NCBI RefSeq assembly: GCF_052116145.1
Contig: NZ_JBQKLQ010000002.1
Location: 124,001-188,000 of the forward strand
Reading direction: 5' to 3'
Origin: Fundicoccus sp052116145
GTDB taxonomy: Bacteria > Bacillota > Bacilli > Lactobacillales > Aerococcaceae
Length of the DNA: 64,000 nt
Shown: positions 1 through 7,349 of the stretch, one piece after another
How positions within the stretch are numbered: position 1 is the stretch's first letter
Layout: each line of letters starts with the position of its first letter
Notes under the pieces: generated by a model
Databases searched by the model: none
What the model was told of the DNA's origin: nothing
The model's input: only the letters and a program-made list of their open reading frames with translations
Translations under genes and position numbers: made by a program

Positions 1-747
1 CAACAACGTGCCCGCCCATTCAAGCGTCTCAGCCTTGGTCTGCCCGCGGCTTTCGGACTGGCCTTTGCCTGGTTTGTCAGAATAGACATTCGTATCTAAC
101 ATCAAGACTTGCCAATTAGGCGAAAGCTGCGCCAAATAACTCAAACTGTTGCTATCGCGCGACAAGGCCTCATTGTAGCCAAAGTCTGCAAAGATTTCTG
201 CAAAATCTTCAGGACTCGTCTGCTTTTCCTTCACTGTTTTCTCACCCTCAAAGCGCACCGCCCAGCCATTATGAATATCATGGTTGCCTGGAATCACGAA
301 GACTTGCGTTCCTATTTTTTCCATTTGGGCAAAATAGTCCGCCAAATCTAACATCGATTGGTATTCACCATTCGACGTTAAATCTCCCGCCACAATAACG
401 GCCTCAGGTTTGTCACGTTCGATTTGAACAAGCAAAGCCTCCAGTCGCTCAGGGCCAAAATCATAATCTATGCCAGCTGCCTGCTTTTGAAAAATTTCAT
501 AACGCTTGCCATGATCACTGAGTGACGGCGACATATAGTGAATATCCGTAATTAACCAAATTTGTTGAGCGGCTTGTTCAGTTTGGTCTGCGGTTTGCGT
601 GTGTGCCAGCCCAGAATGTAAAGGGAAAATAACTGTCAGTAATAGGATAAGACTCGTCACAAAGGCAGTGCGTTTATTAAAAGTTGGCGAGTTTAGGCAG
701 TCTTCTGTCACTAAACTCTTTAGTTTCGTCGATCGTTTAATTGTCAT
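1..747 (-). CDS. Secreted calcineurin-like metallophosphoesterase (C-terminus off the left edge)
   Basis: Reading the minus strand from ATG at 747 gives 249 codons that stay open to the window edge, so the C-terminus is missing. The N-terminus has a basic stretch, then a hydrophobic segment around residues 28-48 ending near GLAHTQT, which looks like a signal peptide or anchor. The metallophosphoesterase metal motifs follow in order: TDIHY near residue 68, GDLTSNG near 119 and GNHDI near 150. Proteins of this family hydrolyse phosphoesters with a two-metal centre; the substrate cannot be read here. The gene is divergent from the amino-acid-binding protein at 1114. Confidence 0.85.
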   Translation of the reverse strand, partial: MTIKRSTKLKSLVTEDCLNSPTFNKRTAFVTSLILLLTVIFPLHSGLAHTQTADQTEQAAQQIWLITDIHYMSPSLSDHGKRYEIFQKQAAGIDYDFGPERLEALLVQIERDKPEAVIVAGDLTSNGEYQSMLDLADYFAQMEKIGTQVFVIPGNHDIHNGWAVRFEGEKTVKEKQTSPEDFAEIFADFGYNEALSRDSNSLSYLAQLSPNWQVLMLDTNVYSDKPGKGQSESRGQTKAETLEWAGTLL

Positions 748-823
748 TCGCTCATCCCATCTTTCTTATTCTTAGGCTTTAAAGTTACCAATAATGAGAT
801 TTAATCGCAAGTGATGATTTTAC

Positions 824-852
824 TTGCAATTGCTTTTCAAGTCTGTTAAATT
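824..852 (+). promoter_or_regulatory. Probable promoter of the leader peptide and binding-protein transcript
   Basis: TTGCAA (824-829) and TAAATT (847-852) are separated by 17 bases. An inverted repeat, GCAAGT...ACTTGC (808-828), overlaps the -35 box and could be an operator. Both hexamers are weak matches. Confidence 0.4.
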
Positions 853-892
853 AGATTTACATTAGAAAGACTAAATTTTAAGGAGAATCCCT

Positions 893-952
893 ATGCATCT
901 GTTTACTCAAACGAAATTAAACAACGTCGTCGTCGACATTGTCAGGACTTAG
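893..952 (+). CDS. Leader peptide rich in branched-chain residues
   Basis: A 19-codon ORF, MHLFTQTKLNNVVVDIVRT, starts 7 bases after AAGGAG (880-885). It carries Val-Val-Val-Asp-Ile-Val near its end. Its stop codon lies inside the first long hairpin of a terminator/antiterminator region, and the next gene encodes a branched-chain-amino-acid-type binding protein. That arrangement is typical of ribosome-stalling attenuation, in which scarcity of Val, Ile or Leu would stall the ribosome here. The peptide role is inference from layout; no homologue was checked. Confidence 0.6.
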   Translation: MHLFTQTKLNNVVVDIVRT

Positions 953-1069
953 CGTACTCGATTTTAATCGAAGATATGCTCAGTCCTATTCGTCATGAGT
1001 GACAGAATGGGATTTTTCTTTTTTAATGCCCCATTCTATTTTACACAAAATAGAGTGAGGCTTTTTGTT
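944..1069 (+). promoter_or_regulatory. Transcription attenuator: pause hairpin, antiterminator, terminator
   Basis: Three structures can be drawn. First, a long hairpin pairs AGGACT (944-949) with AGTCCT (982-987), with AGCGTA/TATGCT and TCGATT/AATCGA stacked inside. Second, AGAATGGG (1004-1011) can pair with CCCATTCT (1030-1037). Third, the same CCCATTCT region can instead form a roughly 13-bp terminator stem, 1029-1042 with 1047-1060, followed by a T-rich tract from 1062. The second and third exclude each other, as in peptide-leader attenuators. Confidence 0.65.
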
Positions 1070-1113
1070 ATTGTTAGGACTTTTTAATAGTAAAAAAAAT
1101 TGGAGTGATAAAA

Positions 1114-2283
1114 ATGAAGATTAGAAAATTCGCATATGGTTTATTAGCAACGTTAGCCTTAGGAACACACACAACAGGTGGCGCAGCTGTCGTCCATGCA
1201 CAAGAGAATGAACCTATTCGAATTGGCGCTAACTTGGAACTTTCAGGTTACGGATCGGCATACGGCATTCCAATTCTCGACAATTTACGTTTAGCGGCTG
1301 ATGAAATCAACGAAGCAGGTGGCCTTTTAGATGGACGCCCGATTGAAATTATTGAATACGATAATACCTCAAATAAAACTGAAGCTGCGGCCATTGCGAC
1401 ACGACTAGCAGGTGAAGATATCTCAACCATCATTGGACCAGCCACTTCTGATATGATTTTCGCCTCAAGGCCGACAGCCATCGAAAGTTTGATTCCGACG
1501 ATGTATCCAGTAGGAACGTCTGATGAATTGACCTTGGATGACACGGGCGCGGTACTCGACAATATCTTCCGCCTAGCTTTTACTTATTCTTTCCAAGGGA
1601 ATGCGGCCGCCAGATTTGCGACTGAGCACCTGAGCGCGACAAAGGCCGTGACCATCATTGATCAATCGAACGACTACTCAGTTGGTCTGGGCGACCCCTT
1701 TATTGCTGAATTCGAGGCTCTTGGCGGGACAGTTGTTGACCAACAATTTTACAATAGTGGGGATCAAGACTTTATGGGCATATTAACAGCTTTACAAGCA
1801 CAAGAATTTGACGTGATTTACCTACCAGGCTTCTTTACAGAAGGTGGCAGCATCATCCGCCAAGCACGTGAGATGGGCATTATGCAGCCAATTCTAAGTG
1901 GGCACGGTCTAGCCAGCGATACGCTAATTGACATCGCGGGTGCTCACAATATCAACGACCTTTACATCACATCAATGTTCTATACCGGCAGCGAAACCCC
2001 GGGCGCTCAAGATTACATCGCCCGCTTTACAAAGCGTTACGGCGAAGCGCCAGATACTTTCGACGCCCTAAGTTACGACGCGGCTCACCTGATTTTCTCG
2101 GCCATCGAAGCGGCTGACTCTGACGAACCTGAAGCGATTCGCCAAGCCCTTGAAGGCATCGAATACCAAGGTGTGGCCGGAAACTTCAAGTACGACGAAT
2201 TCCACAGTGCCGTTAACAAGGCCCCAATGTTGAAATACCAGAACGGTGAAGTAACCGAAGTCTTCGAAGTAGAAGGTAATTAA
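1114..2283 (+). CDS. Branched-chain amino-acid-type ABC substrate-binding protein (orphan)
   Basis: This is a periplasmic-binding-protein type I fold of about 389 residues, with the start of the LivJ/Peripla_BP_6 fold (IRIGANLELSGYGSAYG) and the middle motif TIIGPATSD. Such proteins capture branched-chain amino acids, or sometimes other small ligands, for an ABC importer. ATG at 1114 is preferred because GGAG at 1102-1105 is well spaced; an upstream in-frame GTG overlaps that site. The signal peptide ends in VVHA before QEN and has no lipobox cysteine. No permease or ATPase gene is adjacent, so its partner must be elsewhere. The leader attenuator upstream suggests amino-acid control. Confidence 0.85.
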   Translation: MKIRKFAYGLLATLALGTHTTGGAAVVHAQENEPIRIGANLELSGYGSAYGIPILDNLRLAADEINEAGGLLDGRPIEIIEYDNTSNKTEAAAIATRLAGEDISTIIGPATSDMIFASRPTAIESLIPTMYPVGTSDELTLDDTGAVLDNIFRLAFTYSFQGNAAARFATEHLSATKAVTIIDQSNDYSVGLGDPFIAEFEALGGTVVDQQFYNSGDQDFMGILTALQAQEFDVIYLPGFFTEGGSIIRQAREMGIMQPILSGHGLASDTLIDIAGAHNINDLYITSMFYTGSETPGAQDYIARFTKRYGEAPDTFDALSYDAAHLIFSAIEAADSDEPEAIRQALEGIEYQGVAGNFKYDEFHSAVNKAPMLKYQNGEVTEVFEVEGN

Positions 2284-2303
2284 TCTCCTGACAAAATAGG
2301 ACT

Positions 2304-2331
2304 GCCAGCCCTCACCGGGCTGGCTTTTCTT
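2304..2331 (+). terminator. Intrinsic terminator of the binding-protein gene
   Basis: GCCAGCCC (2304-2311) pairs with GGGCTGGC (2317-2324) around a 5-base loop, followed by TTTTCTT. Confidence 0.9.
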
Positions 2332-2382
2332 GTGCTCTGAACCTTAGACTGTGTTCAATTTTTACGGTTATTTCAAAAGCAT

Positions 2383-2425
2383 CAGGTGTCGCTCTCTCTG
2401 GTTCGCGACGATCCTATTAAAGCCA
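2383..2425 (-). repeat. Copy A of the recurrent GTC...GAC-ACC hairpin element
   Basis: On the minus strand this reads ATC, then GTCGC (2409-2405), a 12-base loop, GCGAC (2392-2388) and ACCTGATGCTTTTG. The layout matches copies near 16570, 27978, 28814 and others. It lies about 270 bp from the first 31-bp array. The 98-codon ORF that crosses it is not supported as a gene. Confidence 0.55.
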
Positions 2426-2695
2426 CCTGCCTCTTTAACTGTCGTGAAGTATACATTTGTTATTATCTTGTATTGACGCTTCTGTCAATAGTACATGCTA
2501 GAGAATCACTACACGCTCATCTCATCGTGCCAGCCGAGCCGGTTGGCACTCCTTTTGCTCTTGCATTTTCTAGGCGAAATTTCTTTTTAGGATTATTTGG
2601 CACGTTCTTCACTATTATTGACTGCCACGTCAAGATTGTCTATTTTATCGGAGACCCTCGTCATAAAGTGTCCATTCTATAAGGTCCACTTTTCT

Positions 2696-3220
2696 CACGA
2701 CTGAAGAAATCTTCGCTCGTCAAGCTCACGACTGAAGAAATCTTCGCTCGTCACACTCACGACTGAAGAAATCTTAGCTCGTCAAGCCCACGACTGAAGA
2801 AATCTTCGCTCGTCACACTCACGACTGAAGATATCTTCGCTCGTCACACTCACGACTGAAGAAATCTTCGCTCGTCACGCTCACGACTGAAGAAATCTTC
2901 GCTCGTCAAGCTCACGACTGAAGAAATCTTCGTTCGTCACGCCCACGACTGAAGATATCTTCGCTCGTCACACTCACGACTGAAGAAATCTTCGCTCGTC
3001 AAGCTCACGACTGAAGAAATCTTCGCTCGTCACGCCCACGACTGAAGAAATCTTCGCTCGTCAAGCTCACGACTGAAGAAATCTTCGCTCGTCACGCCCA
3101 CGACTGAAGAAATCTTCGTTCGTCACGCCCACGACTGAAGAAATCTTCGTTCGTCACGCCCACGACTGAAGAAATCTTCGCTCGTCACACTCACGACTGA
3201 AGATATCTTCGCTCGTCACG
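2696..3220. repeat. 31-bp tandem repeat array 1 (about 17 units)
   Basis: The unit starts CACGACTGAAGA, continues AATCTTCGCTCGTC and ends in a variable 5-base tail (for example AAGCT or ACGCC). Each unit is an imperfect palindrome: ACGA at one end pairs with TCGT at the other, and GAAGA with TCTTC. The array fills the gap between convergent genes (binding protein and glyoxalase II). The period is not a multiple of 3, and no start signal or protein family supports coding. The unit resembles that of the array at 28157. Confidence 0.95.
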
Positions 3221-3321
3221 CCCAATCCAACAAAAATAGGCTCGCAACTCGCACGAACCTACCTTTCACCCTATTTATCGCCAAACCGTCGCCAACTATT
3301 GCCAGACAGCCAGACACCAAC

Positions 3322-4035
3322 CTAAAACTGGTCGCGGGCTTGTCTTAATTCAATAAATTCTTCTAATGAGTCGGCCATCATAAATAGGTTGATGCCTCTC
3401 TCACGACTGATTGTTGTTGGCAAGCTTGCTTGACCTTCGTTTCTTAAGTCTTGTACGGTTCTAAGCGTTGCTTGCAATAATCGGTAGACACCATCACTTA
3501 AGCCGTCGACTGACAAGCCAAACTTTAAGTTAGTCTGTGTATATTCATGACCGGCAAAGACCACGACTTCGTCATCCAATGCTCGCAATTTGCGCAAACC
3601 GTCATAAGCTGCTGCGTAATCACCCGTAAAGACGCGACCGCAACCACCTGAGAATAAAGCATCTCCACAGAATAACATGCCGTCCGTTAAGAAGCTGACG
3701 TGTTCTTCTGTGTGCCCAGCTGTTTTTAAGACGCTGAATTTTTGACCTAATAATTCAAACTGATCGCCTTGTGCTACTTCAACCGTCACTAAAGACGCCA
3801 CTTCAGATGGTCCATAGATTGCCACATCAGGAAATTGTGCGATCATTTCAGCCACTCCGCCGACATGATCGTCATGCTTGTGCGTCAATAATAGACCGAC
3901 TAATTCTAACGCTTCAGCCGCCAAGTAAGCCAAGACACCGGCAGATTCACCTGGATCAACGACAACAGCTTGTCCGTCTGCTTCCAAGACCCAAATGTAA
4001 TTGTCACTGAATGCTTTTACGTAATTCACTTTCAC
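3322..4035 (-). CDS. gloB: Hydroxyacylglutathione hydrolase-like metallo-beta-lactamase (glyoxalase II)
   Basis: The roughly 237-residue protein opens with FSDNYIWVLE and carries THKHDDHVGG (metal site near residue 55), AGHTEEH, FCGDALFSGGCGR and AGHEYTQTNLKF. Together these match the GloB order of motifs. Glyoxalase II hydrolyses S-lactoylglutathione to lactate and glutathione; in Gram-positive bacteria related enzymes may use other thiol esters. GTG at 4035 is chosen because it lies 8 bases from AAAGGGG; the longest frame starts at a GTG (4044) inside that site. It follows the TetR gene on the same strand, but shared transcription is not shown. Confidence 0.8.
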   Translation of the reverse strand: MKVNYVKAFSDNYIWVLEADGQAVVVDPGESAGVLAYLAAEALELVGLLLTHKHDDHVGGVAEMIAQFPDVAIYGPSEVASLVTVEVAQGDQFELLGQKFSVLKTAGHTEEHVSFLTDGMLFCGDALFSGGCGRVFTGDYAAAYDGLRKLRALDDEVVVFAGHEYTQTNLKFGLSVDGLSDGVYRLLQATLRTVQDLRNEGQASLPTTISRERGINLFMMADSLEEFIELRQARDQF

Positions 4036-4161
4036 AAGCAACACCCCTTTTGTTTTCTAACTTTATTCTACCATTTTAGCGGCTAAAAAACTTCCTAAAC
4101 ACAAGAAAAATCTGCCGCTATGACAGCCACAGACTTTCTCGCCAAAACGTTTAATCCCAGG

Positions 4162-4737
4162 CTACTTGCGACTGGCAATTCCGTCAAACAACATTTTCTT
4201 CAAATAATGCACACGCTCGTTTGCACTCAAGCCTGAGCGATTCGGCAGCGTAATACTGTGAAAAATACTCTCGACCATAAGCATTGGCGGAATCGTTGGG
4301 TCAAGAAAACCATCTGCTTGCCCTTCTTCAATCATCCCCTGAATAAAAGTAAAAAATTGAATGTGCAATTCCTTCGACCGTTGGACATCGGGACTGTCTT
4401 CGGTAGCCTTTGTCCATTTTTGTGCCGGCACCATATTAGAAATTCGGTGCGTATCCGCATAGTCAAAGACGATATCCAATAAATGCGATAATTTCGCTTG
4501 ATATTCGAGTGGCCATTCAGCCGTTGAAAGGCGTTCGACAATTTCTTCCATTTGTTGGTTCAAATAGTCACGCAACAAGTCGGCCTTATTGCCATAATAT
4601 TTATAGAGTGCGGTCCGCGAAACATCCAATTCCTTCGACAGCAATTGAAAAGAAAAACTATCGTAGCCAACCGCCAACATTAAATCGTGAGTCGCCTGAT
4701 ACAACTCATCCTGCGTAAATGTCTTTTTTCGTGCCAT
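4162..4737 (-). CDS. TetR/AcrR-family transcriptional regulator
   Basis: This is a 191-residue protein with an N-terminal TetR helix-turn-helix (residues about 8-55: FTQDELYQATHDLM, then VSRTALYKYYGNKADLLRDY). The rest is an all-helical ligand or dimer domain without recognisable ligand residues. TetR proteins usually repress a nearby gene and release DNA on ligand binding. No divergent target lies beside it; glyoxalase II downstream is the nearest same-strand gene. GGAGTGAGG precedes ATG at 4737. Confidence 0.9.
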   Translation of the reverse strand: MARKKTFTQDELYQATHDLMLAVGYDSFSFQLLSKELDVSRTALYKYYGNKADLLRDYLNQQMEEIVERLSTAEWPLEYQAKLSHLLDIVFDYADTHRISNMVPAQKWTKATEDSPDVQRSKELHIQFFTFIQGMIEEGQADGFLDPTIPPMLMVESIFHSITLPNRSGLSANERVHYLKKMLFDGIASRK

Positions 4738-4770
4738 ATCCTCACTCCGTTCGCCTCTATTATACCATTA

Positions 4771-4806
4771 ACAAAATAGGGCCGTCAGACTTATCGTCCT
4801 ATTTTG
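4771..4806 (-). terminator. Intrinsic terminator of the ExbB/ExbD-like operon
   Basis: CAAAATAGG (4806-4798 on the minus strand) pairs with CCTATTTTGT (4780-4771) across a loop. The CAAAATAG sequence recurs at many other gene ends in the window. Confidence 0.7.
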
Positions 4807-4814
4807 ACCGGGAA

Positions 4815-5201
4815 TTAAAGGGCTTCTGTTTCTTGGTAATCCAATTCATTGTGTTCCAAGACTCTGAGGACATCCTCGTATGTCGCCTTAATCGCTTGAT
4901 TGTCAGTAACCGTGAACGTCGCGTCCTCCTCGAGTTTGGCCACGCGGTTGACTAGCTCGTCGTACAAAATGCTCTCGCCGTTCCAGGAAATCTCGTTGCC
5001 GCTGATTGTCAAATTGACGACACCGGTCTCGCCGATAATATCGACCGCCTCATCGCCGCCCATAATATTCAGCCAATCGTCGCCAATCACACCGGCTTCA
5101 TAGAGGCCAAAGCCGCCACCACCGATTAATAACAAGAGAGCCGCCCCCCAACCTAAAAGGCCGAAACGACCGCCACGCTTTTTACGCTTGTTTCTTTTCA
5201 T
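4815..5201 (-). CDS. Small membrane protein with an ExbD/TolR-like external domain
   Basis: The 128-residue protein has a very basic N-terminus (MKRNKRKKRGGR), one glycine-rich membrane segment (about 14-36) and an external domain. The stretch VNLTISGNEISWNGESI, then YDELVNRV and FTVTDNQAIKATYEDVLRVLE, has the strand-helix pattern of an ExbD/TolR periplasmic domain. The membrane segment lacks the Asp that carries protons in ExbD. It starts 7 bases after the ExbD-like gene, with AAGGAG, and is the last gene of the trio. It may be a plug or sensor for the channel, or a second ExbD-type subunit; this role is inference. Confidence 0.65.
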   Translation of the reverse strand: MKRNKRKKRGGRFGLLGWGAALLLLIGGGGFGLYEAGVIGDDWLNIMGGDEAVDIIGETGVVNLTISGNEISWNGESILYDELVNRVAKLEEDATFTVTDNQAIKATYEDVLRVLEHNELDYQETEAL

Positions 5202-5208
5202 AACTCAT

Positions 5209-5742
5209 TCATCTCCTTATTAACTCTGGACTGACACTTTCCCCGTCAGACCTCAATTTTAAATCTGCCAGTACCTCTTGATAGACCACCGTTTTATCCA
5301 ATTCCTGGTCAAGTCGCGTCACAGCGGCCAGGATGTTGCGGTAATCGCGTACGTAAATCGCGTTGTTATCGTAGGTAAATGACACAATAATCACTGCCTC
5401 GCTCATGCTGGTGACTTGGCCGTGTAGCCAACTAAATAAATCGAGCGTTTCGGGTTTCTCAACTTGCGAGCCATCCTCCAAAATCAAATACATCGGTTGG
5501 CCATCGAGACTTGATGGAAAGACAATATTCAATTTGCCAATCGATTCTTGAAAGGTCCGATACCAAGCCTGTTCAGACGGCGTGCCGGGCACTTGCGTCA
5601 TTTCAAGTTGAGCCACTTGCGTTTCCAAGGCCACGATTTTCTCATCGGACGCTTGCGACTGACTGGCCAGCACCATAAATAATAAAATCAAGATGACGTC
5701 CAACAAAGGCGTCAAATCCACAATCATTTCTTTAATTTTCAT
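5209..5742 (-). CDS. ExbD/TolR-like proton-channel subunit
   Basis: The roughly 177-residue protein has a short cytoplasmic N-terminus, MKIKEMIVDLTPLLD, then one membrane helix (VILILLFMVLASQ). DLTPLLDV matches the ExbD/TolR signature containing the channel Asp. The rest is a coiled region and an external domain (residues about 50-177). ATG at 5742 follows GGGAG by 7 bases and overlaps the upstream gene by 11 bases, so the two are probably translationally coupled; a longer frame to 5790 lacks a better site. ExbD and its partner convert proton flow into mechanical work. The driven protein here is unknown. Confidence 0.8.
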   Translation of the reverse strand: MKIKEMIVDLTPLLDVILILLFMVLASQSQASDEKIVALETQVAQLEMTQVPGTPSEQAWYRTFQESIGKLNIVFPSSLDGQPMYLILEDGSQVEKPETLDLFSWLHGQVTSMSEAVIIVSFTYDNNAIYVRDYRNILAAVTRLDQELDKTVVYQEVLADLKLRSDGESVSPELIRR

Positions 5743-6289
5743 GTGGCTGCTCCCTAAATGTTGCCTGGGCGCGCCTTTCCATGAAAGCATCCTTGCGCAG
5801 TAAATACGTCTGGACTAACTCATTATTCTCCTCGACGCGTGCTTGCAGAAATCCATTAAAGACCTTGAAAACAATCGCAAAGACAATTCCCCAGAAAGTC
5901 GACGTCAGCGCCATGAAAAACAGATCCGTATCCATCTCGCCCACCATCGGAATCAGGGAAATCACGGTCCCCAATAGACCCATCAAAGGAAAAATTGCGA
6001 CAACATTCGTGAAACCAACATACAGACTATTACTTTTGGCCCGCTTCGTCAGCAAGACATCCTCACCTTCTGGTGCGAAATAACGCTCATAATGTTGATT
6101 CATCTGCGCCTGATTTTGCTTACCGAGCGCCATATTGCCCTTAGGCTGCAAAATCTGACTCAGCTCCTTGCAACTAGCCAGGCACCTCAAGTATAAAACC
6201 CAAGCACCCATCGCAATCAGTATAATCAGAAAATCAAATTTAAAAAAGTTATCAATAATCGGTGTTAACAACTGTTGGAAAAACTCCAT
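5732..6289 (-). CDS. MotA/TolQ/ExbB-family proton-channel protein
   Basis: The 185-residue protein has three membrane segments: near residues 15-38; then VVAIFPLMGLLGTVISLIPM; then FFMALTSTFWGIVFAIVFKV. PLMGLLGTVISLI and ALTSTFWGI match the conserved pore segments of ExbB/TolQ. ATG at 6289 is preceded by GGAGGGGGAG; the open frame continues upstream but has no other good start. In Gram-negative cells ExbB and ExbD energise outer-membrane work through TonB. No TonB or outer membrane is expected here, which makes the locus unusual. Confidence 0.85.
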   Translation of the reverse strand: MEFFQQLLTPIIDNFFKFDFLIILIAMGAWVLYLRCLASCKELSQILQPKGNMALGKQNQAQMNQHYERYFAPEGEDVLLTKRAKSNSLYVGFTNVVAIFPLMGLLGTVISLIPMVGEMDTDLFFMALTSTFWGIVFAIVFKVFNGFLQARVEENNELVQTYLLRKDAFMERRAQATFREQPHEN

Positions 6290-6444
6290 AGGCTCCCCCT
6301 CCATTCTTGTGCTTCTATCATAACATTTCACTCCCAAGAAACGCAGTAATAACAATTTAATTTTACCTTTTCCTAACAAAATAAGACTAAAGACTGCCTC
6401 AAGTGTTGTAGACGGAAATGATACTGCCTCTCTCCTCAATGCTT

Positions 6445-6472
6445 AGTATAATGTGATATACACATTGTTCAA
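6445..6472 (-). promoter_or_regulatory. Likely promoter of the ExbB/ExbD-like operon
   Basis: On the minus strand TTGAAC (6472-6467) and TATACT (6450-6445) are 16 bases apart. A plus-strand TATAAT (6447-6452) overlaps it, so the promoter of the divergent polysaccharide operon may share the same DNA. Confidence 0.5.
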
Positions 6473-6487
6473 ACAAGGAGATATATC

Positions 6488-7333
6488 ATGAAAAACAAGG
6501 GTACCAAATGGCGTTTATTGGGAGGTGTATTATTATTGGTTAGTCTTTTCGCATTAAATCGTTCACATCTGCAGAAGAAGCCTGCTTCCTCTGTGTTCTC
6601 ATGGTTTACTTCTGAATTACTACATCCTGATCGTACTTTTAAGCAGTTAGATGAGTGGGACATCCAAACGATCTATCAATTTATTCCCTATCAAGCAAAT
6701 GATGATGAAGTGATTCATCACTTTCTCCAGACTGCAGAACATTATAAAAAAGAGGTCTACTTTTTAACGGGAGAACCGGAGTGGGCTCTAGACCCCGAGG
6801 CTACTGAACTAATCGCTTATATTGAACGTGTCCAAACTTTCCAATATGAGAATGGCCCCTTACAAGGTGTCGTGATTGATGTCGAACCTCAATCTTTAGC
6901 TGAATTCCAGGAAAATCCGTCACGCGTACTGGAAACGTTTGTCAAGGGGATGACAAACGCCTATCAAGTTGCTAAGCAAGCTAGATTAACCGTCATACTG
7001 TGCCTGCCTAATTCCTATGATACTTTAGGCTTTGAATATGAACTTGAACAACTTATAAGCGAGGCAACTGACCAAGTAGCAATCATGAATTACCATCGCG
7101 GACAAGAGATCATTCGGATAGAAACAGAAGCAAAGCTTAGCTTGCGTCACAATCAGCCACTGATTAACATCTATGAAATGCAAGCTGCTGGTCAATTTGG
7201 TTTGCATGAAGCAAACACATACGACGGACATGGTTTTAAAGCTGTTATTGATAATTTCAAACAATTAGAGCGTGCATATCCAGAACATAATTTATCACTT
7301 TCATTCCATGAGTTTCGCTCATTAAAAGAATAA
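6488..7333 (+). CDS. Membrane-anchored TIM-barrel-like protein of the polysaccharide operon
   Basis: This 281-residue protein has an N-terminal signal or anchor (residues 9-24) and then one domain. Alternating strands and helices, with GVVIDVEPQSL near residue 126, LTVILCLPNSYD near 173 and QVAIMNYHRG near 198, resemble glycosidase TIM barrels in which acidic residues end the strands. It could trim, bind or modify the glycan made by the glycosyltransferase two genes on, much as PgaB partners PgaC; this is inference. It is the first gene of a tight three-gene operon with AAGGAG 7 bases before ATG. Confidence 0.55.
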   Translation: MKNKGTKWRLLGGVLLLVSLFALNRSHLQKKPASSVFSWFTSELLHPDRTFKQLDEWDIQTIYQFIPYQANDDEVIHHFLQTAEHYKKEVYFLTGEPEWALDPEATELIAYIERVQTFQYENGPLQGVVIDVEPQSLAEFQENPSRVLETFVKGMTNAYQVAKQARLTVILCLPNSYDTLGFEYELEQLISEATDQVAIMNYHRGQEIIRIETEAKLSLRHNQPLINIYEMQAAGQFGLHEANTYDGHGFKAVIDNFKQLERAYPEHNLSLSFHEFRSLKE

Positions 7334-7349
7334 AAAGGAGTTTGTTTTA

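Noticed and set aside
2386..2682. 98-codon plus-strand ORF
   Set aside because: It begins inside hairpin element A, has no ribosome site and no recognisable domain.
2696..3220. CRISPR array
   Set aside because: Units are joined directly with 5-base variable tails rather than unique spacers of about 30 bases, and no cas gene is present. The same holds for the arrays at 15413, 28157 and 56678.
4815..6289. A Zorya defence system
   Set aside because: ZorA and ZorB use a related motor, but ZorA is much longer, with an extended tail, and no ZorC, ZorD or ZorE-like helicase or nuclease gene follows.
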